Assembly: GCA_965651595.1 (NCBI GenBank)
Contig: CBFGTA010000119.1
Coordinates: forward strand, 1 to 6,253
Length of the DNA stretch: 6,253 bases
Direction of reading: 5' to 3'
Source: CBFGTA01 sp965651595
GTDB taxonomy: Bacteria > Actinomycetota > Actinomycetes > S36-B12 > UBA10799
Shown here: positions 1-5,468 of the stretch, one piece after another
Numbering within the stretch: position 1 is the first letter of the stretch
Layout of the letters: each line of letters opens with the position of its first letter
Translations under genes and position numbers: made by a program
Notes under the pieces: model-generated
Told to the model about the DNA's origin: nothing
Database searches by the model: none
The model's input: the letters and a program-made list of their open reading frames with translations, nothing else

Positions 1-823
1 GCGTCAGACACCGGTCGAGGTCGAGGACCTGATCGAGAAGTTACGTCGTCCGCACAAGGTTGGGCCGGTGCAGCTGGCTGGCAAACTCCGCGAGCGAGGT
101 CACGAGGTCCCGGTCTCCACAATCCACCGGGTGCTCGTGCGTCGTGGGATCAACCGGTTCCGTGACATCGCCTCCGACGGGGAGGATCTGCGCGAACATC
201 CAAGGCGTCATGAGTGGGCGCGTCCCGGCGACATGATCCACGTCGACGTGAAGCAAGTCGGCCGAATACCCGATGGAGGAGGCTGGTGCGCGCATGGTCG
301 CGGATCGGCGCAACACCTCGCTGCACGCTGGCAGCGCGTCGCGTACGTCTACTTGCACTCCGCGACCGACGATCACTCCCGCCTGACCTACACCGAGGAA
401 CTCCCCGACGAACGCGGTGCGACAGCGGCCGGGTTCTGGCAGCGCGCGGTGAAGTGGTTCCGTCGGCACGGGATCCGCCGGATCCGCCGCGCGCTCACCG
501 ACAACGGGTCGTGTTACCGGTCGTGGGCGTTCGCGGCCGCGCGCTGGCAGGGTCGAAGACCCTTCACAAGCGCACCCGCCCCTACCAACCGCAGACCAAC
601 GGGAAAGTCCCAACCGCAGACCAACGGGAAAGTCGAACGGTATCACCGCACCATGGCCACCGAATGACTCTACGCGAGGCCTTGGGACAGCAACGAGCAA
701 CGCCAGCAAACGCTACACGCATGGCTCGACTACTACAACCACCATCGACCACACAGCCCACTCGCACGCCAACCGCCCATCAGCCACGCCACCCGCCAAA
801 CCGTCACCAACCTCACTGCATAG
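1..823 (+). pseudogene. IS481-family transposase, 5'-truncated by window edge and broken by two frameshifts and a nonsense codon
   Basis: This is the remnant of a DDE transposase that would have catalysed cut-and-paste or copy movement of an insertion sequence. The reading frame is already open at base 2 and runs through an HTH-like stretch (TIHRVLVRRGINR), then the integrase core. The first catalytic Asp is in MIHVDVK (codon 245-247), followed by DDHSR, and the second Asp is in TDNGSCYRS (codon 500-502). The catalytic Glu is in NGKVERYHRT (codon 635-637). IS481 members also carry the IPDGGGW and LPDERGATAA blocks seen here. Three lesions are visible: an extra GC dinucleotide in the GCGCGC run at 539-544, a 25-bp tandem duplication at 585-634, and TGA at 664-666 where the family has Trp (EWLYARPW). 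The frame continues after the TGA to TAG at 821-823 (WLDYYNHHRPHSPL, then TNLTA). Removing the net 27 inserted bases leaves exactly 35 residues between Asp and Glu, the classic DX35E spacing. The N-terminus lies outside the window. A full-length product is not expected. Confidence 0.9.
585..634 (+). repeat. 25-bp perfect tandem duplication inside the transposase remnant
   Basis: Bases 585-609 and 610-634 are identical (each begins CCAACCGCAGACC and ends GGGAAAGTC). The unit encodes the conserved QPQTNGKV block just before the catalytic Glu, so the block is present twice, in two different frames. Being 25 bp, it shifts the frame by +1. This happens to cancel the upstream 2-nt insertion. The perfect identity suggests a recent slippage event, possibly seeded by the short ACCAAC repeats inside the unit. 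Confidence 0.95.
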
Positions 824-833
824 AACCCGTAGT

Positions 834-848
834 ACCTGACTGTCAGGT
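834..848. repeat. 15-bp perfect palindrome between transposase remnant and secreted-protein gene
   Basis: ACCTGAC-T-GTCAGGT has 7-bp arms around a single central base. It starts 11 bp after the transposase stop and lies about 87 bp before the next start codon. It could be a regulator site for the downstream gene or part of the insertion sequence's right end. The sequence alone does not decide, because the left end of the element is outside the window. Confidence 0.5.
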
Positions 849-922
849 GGTCGGTTGAAGGTTGGCGAAGACTGCTCCACTCTCAGGGCACTTGCCGATT
901 ATGCTTGGGTACTTCTTGGCAC

Positions 923-928
923 TAGACT
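923..928 (+). promoter_or_regulatory. Probable -10 element (TAGACT) of a leaderless promoter
   Basis: TAGACT fits the actinobacterial TANNNT -10 pattern and ends exactly 6 nt before the ATG at 935. Transcription would therefore begin at or next to the start codon. No Shine-Dalgarno-like purine run precedes the ATG. No convincing -35 hexamer is seen at 16-19 bp. Confidence 0.5.
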
Positions 929-934
929 TGCGCC

Positions 935-2188
935 ATGTCGATTTCCCCCCGCGGTCAGAACCGCCTTGCATGTGCCGTCTTGTCTACTGTGATTGTGGCC
1001 GGGGCAATTGCACTGGCCAATCCAGCATCAGTCGGGGCAAATGGTCCTGTGGCCTGCGAAGGAACCTTCGATACTCCCGCCACACAACCGGTATGTGTTG
1101 TTCCCGATGGGGTGACGGAGCTGCAGGTCACGGTCGTCGGTGGCAATGGCGGCGATCGGGTCCATGAATTCGGCCCGGAACCGGGCGGCCGCGGGGCGGC
1201 CATCGTCGCCACACTCAGCGTGACCCCGGGTCAGCAGTTGTATTTAACTGTTGGTCAGAACGGTCAGAGTGGTGACTGGAACGGGGCCGGGGGCGCCTAC
1301 TCCAGCCTTGCGCACACCGACGCGTCGGACCCTGATAATGCACTCATCATCGCTGGCGCCGGTGGCGGGGCAGGGGCCCGCGGTGGAGGCGACGGCTTTG
1401 GAGGGGCCCACGGAAGTGGCGGCGGAGACGCTGGCACGGACATCGACAGGGTCGGATCGCCTGGAGGCGGCGCAGCAACCCCCGGCGGCGTGGGTGTGGC
1501 CTCGGGCCCGGGAATGGGCGGAAACGGTGGAGTCGCGGGTAGTCCTGGTCAGGACGCCAACGCGGGCGTAGGAACCAATCTGGGCGGTGGCGGAGGCGCT
1601 GGCTACGGAGGTGGATCCGGCGGTGTCTCCACCGGCGGCGGTGGTGGTGGCGGAAGCTCTAATGGCGTAGCCGGTACAACACAAGCTACGTCAGCTGGTG
1701 GTGGCGGCGGCTCTGGGTTCGCCGGTGGTGGCGGCGGCTACATTGCAGGTGGAGGGGGAGGATCGAGTAAGATCCCCGCAGAGGCGACAGTCGCTGCAGG
1801 CGACGGAGCGCCACGGGTCCAGTTCCACAGTGATAGTCCAGCCGTGACGAAGCCAACTAGGCCGCGCAACGTGAAGGTCAAAGGCGGGCCGAAGGCCAAG
1901 AGCTACACCCTGCGCTGGGGCGTTCCAGCCCACGGCGATGTTGATCTATACCGCATTTGGGTGAACGTGCGAGGCAAATCTCCGGTGATCGTCAAGAAGG
2001 TTGTGGGCCCTTCAGTGCGCTCATTCAAGCTGAAGCGGAAGAAGTTGCTCCGCGCGACCCTGAACCTGACGGTGCGAGGTGATCAACCGATTCGCAAGAG
2101 GACGATCACGTACAGATTTAGAGTATTCGCCATCAACGGCGAAGGTGTCAGCGGGGCAGGAGTCGCTTTCGCCAAGGTGCGAATCTAG
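935..2188 (+). CDS. Secreted glycine-rich protein with C-terminal fibronectin-III-like domain
   Basis: A 417-residue protein. Residues 1-35 form a signal peptide: basic start with R6 and R10, a hydrophobic core at about 11-28, and a likely cut after NPASVGA. A short region follows with two Cys (C41, C54), which may form a disulfide, then a beta-rich block (VPDGVTELQVTVVGG) and TPGQQLYLTVGQNG. That block resembles the start of glycine-rich adhesive domains of the PF12810 type. Residues about 69-290 are very Gly-rich, with runs such as GGGGGAGYGGGSGG. The last 113 residues (about 305-417) are Gly-poor, strongly basic and patterned like a fibronectin type III domain: KPTRPRNVKVKG, YTLRW, DLYRIWV, YRFRVFAINGEG. 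There is no LPXTG sorting motif or transmembrane anchor, so it is probably released or held non-covalently at the envelope. The ATG at 935 is chosen because it gives the signal peptide and lies 6 nt after a -10-like hexamer. Role unknown; a surface, matrix or adhesion function is inferred. Confidence 0.85.
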   Translation: MSISPRGQNRLACAVLSTVIVAGAIALANPASVGANGPVACEGTFDTPATQPVCVVPDGVTELQVTVVGGNGGDRVHEFGPEPGGRGAAIVATLSVTPGQQLYLTVGQNGQSGDWNGAGGAYSSLAHTDASDPDNALIIAGAGGGAGARGGGDGFGGAHGSGGGDAGTDIDRVGSPGGGAATPGGVGVASGPGMGGNGGVAGSPGQDANAGVGTNLGGGGGAGYGGGSGGVSTGGGGGGGSSNGVAGTTQATSAGGGGGSGFAGGGGGYIAGGGGGSSKIPAEATVAAGDGAPRVQFHSDSPAVTKPTRPRNVKVKGGPKAKSYTLRWGVPAHGDVDLYRIWVNVRGKSPVIVKKVVGPSVRSFKLKRKKLLRATLNLTVRGDQPIRKRTITYRFRVFAINGEGVSGAGVAFAKVRI

Positions 2189-2219
2189 ATCCTCCACGCA
2201 CACACCAGTGCGATCAGCA

Positions 2220-2264
2220 ATGTCGCAACCCGATCCCGACCAACTCGGATTCGGGTTGCGACAT
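2220..2264. terminator. Strong bidirectional hairpin between the secreted-protein gene and tRNA-Leu
   Basis: Bases 2220-2233 pair perfectly with 2251-2264 (14 bp, ATGTCGCAACCCGA with its complement). Inside, after a 2x2 mismatch, CCGA pairs with TCGG around a 5-nt CCAAC loop. The hairpin lies 31 bp after the stop of the secreted-protein gene and 11 bp past the 3' end of the convergent tRNA-Leu, so it can end transcription from both sides. It lacks a T-tract, as is common for actinobacterial terminators. Confidence 0.8.
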
Positions 2265-2275
2265 CGTGTCGGGCG

Positions 2276-2357
2276 TGCGGGAGGGGGGACTCGAACCCCC
2301 ACACCCGAAGGCACAGGAACCTAAATCCTGCGCGTCTGCCAGTTCCGCCACTCCCGC
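2276..2357 (-). tRNA. tRNA-Leu, anticodon UAG
   Basis: Read on the minus strand from 2357, the acceptor arm GCGGGAG pairs with CTCCCGC at the 3' end, followed by A73. The anticodon stem CAGGA/TCCTG holds the 7-nt loop TTTAGGT, giving anticodon TAG, which reads CUN leucine codons. The long variable arm (about 13 nt, with a GCC-TTCG-GGT hairpin) marks a class II tRNA. The T arm is GGGGG-TTCGAGT-CCCCC. The sequence after A73 is CGC, so the CCA tail is not encoded and must be added by the CCA-adding enzyme. Total 82 nt. Confidence 0.95.
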
Positions 2358-2367
2358 TCGCACTCGA

Positions 2368-2373
2368 ATCATA
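2368..2373 (-). promoter_or_regulatory. Probable -10 element (TATGAT) of tRNA-Leu
   Basis: On the minus strand TATGAT is one base off the TATAAT consensus and ends 10 nt before the mature tRNA-Leu 5' end. It lies in the 45-bp gap after the stop codon of the upstream sulfotransferase-like gene, so the tRNA probably has its own promoter. The -35 region is not convincing. Confidence 0.5.
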
Positions 2374-2402
2374 GCGGGTTGTGGAGGCCGGCCGAGGGCA
2401 GG

Positions 2403-3515
2403 TTAGCCCGCCAACCCTGCCCTGCGAGCGAGCCGACTCAAGACACTGGAACTCGAGTCGGATGTGACGTGCGAGCTTGGGGGTGTGAGGGACTTGTCGG
2501 GGAGAAAGTGCTCAGCTCCCGGGTCGCGGGGCAAGTAGAACACCACCCGCGCCAGGTCGTCTGCGGTCACCGGAGGCAACTCGGCTGGCCCGTCTGTGGC
2601 GGACGGTTGGTCGAGCCATTCCTCCCACAGCGGCGAGTTGCCTTGTTGGGCGAGCGTCCGGTTTCCGAGCTCGTGCCGATTCAGGATGTCGGCACATGCG
2701 TCTTCGGGCAGCGCGAGGGCCTCCCCGGGTACCAGCCGGTTGACGGCGGCGGCCAGAGACCACCTCGCTCGCAGCAGGTCTGAGGCCTTGTCTCGGGGAG
2801 GAATGTGGGGAAGGAGGGCAGCAGTGATCGCTAGAGAGGATGCGCTCATCGACGCGACCACCGGATTGGCCGGAAACTCCCACGGTTGGTCGGTGGGCAG
2901 TTGAGCCCACTCGAGGAAGTCGCCGATCGATGCAGTCACGTCGCCGTGAAAGCGTTCCACGAACGGTCGAATCTCAACCGTCGTACCGAAGGCCTCAGAC
3001 CACAGTTGCTGGATGTTCCAGTAGTCGACGCCTTGGCTGGCTGCCGCGAAATAGTGCCGATCCCAGGATACGTCGCGACCGCCGAGCAGCTGATGGGTGA
3101 AGCGGGCGGGGATCCGGTGATCCTGCCGTCGAACGTAGGCGATCAGCGACACGTCGGAGAAATGGGCAGCAAAGAAGCTTGCCAGGGCCTTCACTTCGGA
3201 TTCCGAGACGAGTTTCCTCCACAGCTGGTCGCCAGAGAAGATCCAGGTTGAATTCTCGGTCACTCGAACCGAGAGTTCATGGTGCATCCGTTCGACGAAC
3301 GCCGGGTTGTGGTGGTCACCAACCGGAGTTCGGAGATCACCTTCTGACTCCAGGCGAATGAACGGGTCCGCGAGCAGGGAGTGGTTCGACTTACCGAGGA
3401 AGTCGGGGTAAGTGATGCCATGTTGGGCGAGCAGTTGCGTGTTGCGTCGCAGGAAAGTCTGGAGGGGGGCCGACCCGATGCGGCCGGTCCCGAAATGAAC
3501 GATGGCGGTAGACAT
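2403..3515 (-). CDS. Sulfotransferase-like P-loop protein with degenerate PAPS-binding motifs
   Basis: From the start chosen here the protein has 370 residues. The N-terminus (AIVHFGTGRIGSAPLQTFL, residues 4-22) matches the 5'-phosphosulfate-binding loop of bacterial sulfotransferase-fold proteins, usually of the form HxGTGKTGSTxLQ. It is followed by NTQLLAQHGITYPDF, also typical. WIFSGDQLW (about 91-99) and SLIAYVRRQDHRIPARF (about 123-139) correspond to the region leading to the 3'-phosphate-binding site. Such enzymes move a sulfuryl group from PAPS to a sugar, lipid or protein. Here the loop Lys is Arg, the usual Thr-Gly-Ser-Thr run is Ile-Gly-Ser-Ala, and the Ser normally about 8 residues after the RRQD Arg is absent, so catalysis is doubtful. 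No signal peptide or membrane segment is visible. An ATG also exists at 3524, but the ATG at 3515 lies 7 nt after TACGAT and begins directly with the beta strand. The substrate is unknown and no glycan genes lie nearby. Confidence 0.72.
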   Translation of the reverse strand: MSTAIVHFGTGRIGSAPLQTFLRRNTQLLAQHGITYPDFLGKSNHSLLADPFIRLESEGDLRTPVGDHHNPAFVERMHHELSVRVTENSTWIFSGDQLWRKLVSESEVKALASFFAAHFSDVSLIAYVRRQDHRIPARFTHQLLGGRDVSWDRHYFAAASQGVDYWNIQQLWSEAFGTTVEIRPFVERFHGDVTASIGDFLEWAQLPTDQPWEFPANPVVASMSASSLAITAALLPHIPPRDKASDLLRARWSLAAAVNRLVPGEALALPEDACADILNRHELGNRTLAQQGNSPLWEEWLDQPSATDGPAELPPVTADDLARVVFYLPRDPGAEHFLPDKSLTPPSSHVTSDSSSSVLSRLARRAGLAG

Positions 3516-3522
3516 TGGCTTC

Positions 3523-3528
3523 ATCGTA
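3523..3528 (-). promoter_or_regulatory. Probable -10 element (TACGAT) of the sulfotransferase-like gene
   Basis: On the minus strand TACGAT (TANNNT) is followed by 7 nt and the ATG at 3515, so the transcript would be leaderless. This hexamer overlaps the in-frame ATG at 3524, which argues against that earlier start. No Shine-Dalgarno sequence is seen before either ATG. The -35 region is weak. Confidence 0.42.
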
Positions 3529-3602
3529 GTTCGGAATCCGTCACGTTAACGGAAAGTTCACCCTTCTCAGGCCAGCGAATCGCGAGTGGGCACGTGCGGA
3601 CT

Positions 3603-3617
3603 TGCCCGGTTCGGGCA
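3603..3617. promoter_or_regulatory. Inverted repeat at the ferritin-like/VIT1 gene promoter, possible operator
   Basis: TGCCCG-GTT-CGGGCA has perfect 6-bp arms and ends 10 bp before the chosen start codon, overlapping the presumed -10 region. A protein bound here would block transcription. It does not match the IdeR/DtxR iron box consensus. It could also simply form an RNA hairpin if transcription starts further upstream. Confidence 0.4.
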
Positions 3618-3621
3618 CACT
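3616..3621 (+). promoter_or_regulatory. Weak -10-like hexamer (CACACT) of the ferritin-like/VIT1 gene
   Basis: CACACT keeps the key A2 and T6 positions of TANNNT and lies exactly 6 nt before the ATG at 3628. This matches the leaderless layout of neighbouring genes. The missing T1 makes it a weak promoter call. Confidence 0.3.
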
Positions 3622-3627
3622 AGGCGC

Positions 3628-4782
3628 ATGAAACGTCAGAAGCGGGCTCGGTTCTTGCACTACCTGGAATCGGAACGGGCTGCCCGCAACCTCTATCGCG
3701 AGCTTGCAACCCTCACCACCGGTGAACGCCGTGAGGCCTTGTTGGAACTCGCCGAGATCGAACAACGCCATGCTGACCACTGGGCACGACAGTTGGAAAT
3801 CAATGGCTGGCCGGTGCCAGATGATGTGACCGAACTCGACGCAACGTCGACGGCACTGTTGAGCAAGGCCCGCCGCAGCACCATCGATGCGGTACTGGGT
3901 GATCTCGAAGCCGAGGAACGGCGAGCAGCCGACGTATATGACCAGGAGCCTGACGCGACACCGCAGATCGTGGCCGACGAACATGCCCACGCTGAACGTC
4001 TCAACGCATTGGCGGCCGCCGGGCCCGACTCTTCGGGCGGTCGCCCTCCGGCCTCGGTGGAGGAGTTTCGAGAGAGTCTGAGTCGGGCCGAGCACGACCA
4101 TCGGGCTGACAAGTCGGGGTCGCTACGCGCGGCAGTCTTTGGCGTCAGCGATGGGTTGGTGTCGAACACGGCTTTGGTGATGGGTTTCGCTGGCTCGGGG
4201 ATATCCTCGTCCACCGTCTTGTTCGCCGGCATTTCCGGCCTACTCGCTGGAGCCTTCTCGATGGCAGCTGGAGAGTACGTATCGGTCGCGAGTCAGCGAG
4301 ACATTTTCCGGCGCGAAATTGCGATCGAGCAGAGGGAGCTCGAAGACAACCCGCGAGAGGAGCAGCGTGAACTCGAGTTGATTTACCGGGCGAAAGGCCT
4401 GGACCGGGAGACTGCCGCCCGTGCCGCCGAGCAGATCATGTCCGACCCTGACACGGCTCTGGACACCTTGGTGCGGGAGGAGCTCGGCCTCGATCCTGAC
4501 GAACTTGGTTCACCAGTGAAGGTTGCTGTAGCGAGTTTCGTGGCCTTCACCGCGGGTGCGGCCGTTCCCGTCCTGCCGTACGTTTTCGCGTCCGGAATGG
4601 TGGCGATGTGGGTAGCGATCGGTTTGTCACTGTTGGCGATGGTCGCGGTGGGTGCTGCAGTTGGCTATTCGGCTCGATCGGGTGTCGCGAAAGCCGCTCT
4701 GCGCCAACTAGCAGTGGGCGTTGCGGCGGCTGGCGTCACGTTCATCATCGGCTCACTTATCGGCTCCGGTTTGACCGGTTGA
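3628..4782 (+). CDS. Ferritin-like domain fused to VIT1/CCC1 metal transporter (MbfA-type membrane protein)
   Basis: A 384-residue membrane protein that probably moves iron (or manganese) across the cytoplasmic membrane. Residues about 8-130 form a ferritin/rubrerythrin-like four-helix domain. Its likely di-metal ligands are E16, E45 and H48 (EQRH), then E96 or E97, E118 and H121 (DEHAH). Residues about 160-384 form the VIT1/CCC1 domain. TM1 carries the family motif FGVSDGLVSNTALVMG with D175, and TM2 carries GAFSMAAGEYVSVASQRD with M212 and E216. A charged cytoplasmic Glu-rich metal-binding stretch (about 226-293) comes next, then three hydrophobic segments (about 297-320, 323-347, 355-381). 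The same domain order is found in MbfA, a membrane-bound ferritin that exports iron in alpha-proteobacteria; export here is by analogy. The ATG at 3586 would add 14 residues unlike the family, so 3628 is preferred. The gene is divergent from the sulfotransferase-like gene and convergent with bcp. Confidence 0.9.
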   Translation: MKRQKRARFLHYLESERAARNLYRELATLTTGERREALLELAEIEQRHADHWARQLEINGWPVPDDVTELDATSTALLSKARRSTIDAVLGDLEAEERRAADVYDQEPDATPQIVADEHAHAERLNALAAAGPDSSGGRPPASVEEFRESLSRAEHDHRADKSGSLRAAVFGVSDGLVSNTALVMGFAGSGISSSTVLFAGISGLLAGAFSMAAGEYVSVASQRDIFRREIAIEQRELEDNPREEQRELELIYRAKGLDRETAARAAEQIMSDPDTALDTLVREELGLDPDELGSPVKVAVASFVAFTAGAAVPVLPYVFASGMVAMWVAIGLSLLAMVAVGAAVGYSARSGVAKAALRQLAVGVAAAGVTFIIGSLIGSGLTG

Positions 4783-4795
4783 ACCGCAACCGCAG

Positions 4796-4827
4796 CCGCG
4801 GGTTGATGCCTCGACGGCATTCCGCGG
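4796..4827. terminator. Hairpin between convergent VIT1-type gene and bcp, likely shared terminator
   Basis: CCGCGG at 4796-4801 can pair with CCGCGG at 4822-4827. Inside, GATGCC (4805-4810) pairs with GGCATT (4816-4821, one G-T pair) around a TCGAC loop, leaving a 3-nt bulge. It occupies most of the 48-bp gap between the two stop codons and would work in either direction. No T-tract is present. Confidence 0.6.
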
Positions 4828-4830
4828 AGA

Positions 4831-5295
4831 CTAGACCGACAGTTCCCGCTTGAGTTTGTCCACATGGCCTTTGGCCCGCACGTTGTACTGGGCTGACTCG
4901 ATCGCCCCGTCTGGATCGATGATGAACGTCGAGCGAATCACGCCCTGAACCGCCTTGCCGTACATCTTCTTCTCCCCGAAGGCGCCGTAGGCGGTGAGGA
5001 CGGCCTTGTCAGGATCAGACAGCAGAGGGAACGTTAGTGATTCTTTTTCACGGAACTTGGCGAGTTTTTCCGGCTTGTCGGGACTGATTCCGAGGACCTG
5101 GTAGCCAGCAGATTCGAGGGCCGTGTAGTTGTCGCGGAAGTCGCAGGCCTGGGTCGTGCAGCCGGGAGTCATCGCCGCCGGATACGCATAGAGAATGACC
5201 CGTTGTCCGCGGTAGTCGGCGAGCGAGATCGTTTGGCCAGCGTCGTCTTCGAGGGTGAATTCCGGGGCGGTGTCACCAGGTTCTAGTCGGCTCAT
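4831..5295 (-). CDS. bcp: Thiol peroxidase Bcp (peroxiredoxin Q)
   Basis: A cytoplasmic 154-residue atypical 2-Cys peroxiredoxin that reduces hydrogen peroxide and organic hydroperoxides with electrons from thioredoxin. The length is normal for the family. It has the N-terminal MSRLEPGDTAPEFTLED, and the active-site motif YPAAMTPGCTTQACDF. Within that motif P39, T43 and the peroxidatic C46 form PxxxTxxC, and C51, five residues on, is the resolving Cys of the Bcp/PrxQ type. GISPDKPEKLAKF and the later VIRSTFIIDPDG, with the conserved Arg, are also typical. The usual KDNTPGC of many Bcp proteins is AAMTPGC here. The start is fixed by a GGAG Shine-Dalgarno 5 nt upstream. The gene is divergent from the DUF3618/GroES-like pair, an arrangement also known around bcp in mycobacteria (bcp next to a small DUF3618 gene). 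Confidence 0.96.
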   Translation of the reverse strand: MSRLEPGDTAPEFTLEDDAGQTISLADYRGQRVILYAYPAAMTPGCTTQACDFRDNYTALESAGYQVLGISPDKPEKLAKFREKESLTFPLLSDPDKAVLTAYGAFGEKKMYGKAVQGVIRSTFIIDPDGAIESAQYNVRAKGHVDKLKRELSV

Positions 5296-5298
5296 CGT

Positions 5299-5304
5299 AT
5301 CTCC
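5299..5304 (-). promoter_or_regulatory. Ribosome binding site of bcp
   Basis: GGAGAT on the minus strand; the GGAG core lies 5 nt before the ATG at 5295. It is the only clear Shine-Dalgarno among the protein genes of the window and supports this start. Confidence 0.75.
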
Positions 5305-5349
5305 AAAGTTGGCAGTTGGGGGCGTCCGCGGCCTGCGGTCGGTGGTTCG

Positions 5350-5355
5350 AGCGTA
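5350..5355 (-). promoter_or_regulatory. Candidate -10 element (TACGCT) of bcp
   Basis: On the minus strand TACGCT lies 54 nt before the bcp ATG, leaving a leader of roughly 47 nt that contains the Shine-Dalgarno. The same hexamer appears before the divergent DUF3618 gene. No good -35 partner is seen, so this is tentative. Confidence 0.28.
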
Positions 5356-5454
5356 TCGGAAGTAGACGGTGGCCGGACTTTCCGTTCCACCGGTGCAGGG
5401 TGAGATTTGTTGGGCCCTCGGCGGGCGTGTGTGGTGACCGGAGCGTGAGCGGTC

Positions 5455-5460
5455 TACGCT
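5455..5460 (+). promoter_or_regulatory. Probable -10 element (TACGCT) of the DUF3618/GroES-like unit
   Basis: TACGCT fits TANNNT and ends 8 nt before the ATG at 5469. GTGACC at 5434-5439 is a possible -35 with a rather short 15-bp spacer. AAGGA at 5461-5465 is only 3 nt from the ATG, too close for a normal Shine-Dalgarno, so a leaderless or near-leaderless transcript is more likely. Confidence 0.45.
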
Positions 5461-5468
5461 AAGGATCC

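Noticed and set aside
539..634. Programmed ribosomal frameshift in the transposase
   Set aside because: IS481 transposases are normally one continuous frame, there is no slippery heptamer, and a tandem duplication plus a nonsense codon points to decay.
41..709. 222-residue open frame on the minus strand
   Set aside because: It lies opposite the recognisable IS481 transposase frame and has no family-like motifs; long antisense frames are common in high-GC DNA.
214..858. Plus-strand frame overlapping the transposase in another phase
   Set aside because: Only its piece at about 544-608 (SKTLHKRTRPYQPQTNGKV) is real transposase sequence, made visible by the frameshift. The rest is out of frame.
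1244..1684. 146-residue minus-strand frame inside the Gly-rich gene
   Set aside because: It is the complement of GGC/GGT repeats (Ala/Thr/Ser-rich) and has no independent signals.
1140..1800. PE_PGRS-like protein
   Set aside because: There is no PE domain and there is a classical signal peptide; only the Gly-richness is shared.
2512..3251. Several frames on both strands overlapping the sulfotransferase-like gene
   Set aside because: They carry no recognisable motifs and run across the frame that has the P-loop signature and family-like order.
3516..3524. Start of the sulfotransferase-like gene at the ATG 3522-3524
   Set aside because: This ATG overlaps the best -10 hexamer, adds only MKP and has no Shine-Dalgarno; 3515 fits better, though the difference is only three residues.
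3586..3627. Earlier ATG at 3586 for the ferritin-like/VIT1 gene
   Set aside because: The extra 14 residues are unlike the family and cross the inverted repeat and promoter-like sequence.
3541..4101. 186-residue minus-strand frame
   Set aside because: It is antisense to the ferritin-like domain and has no motifs.
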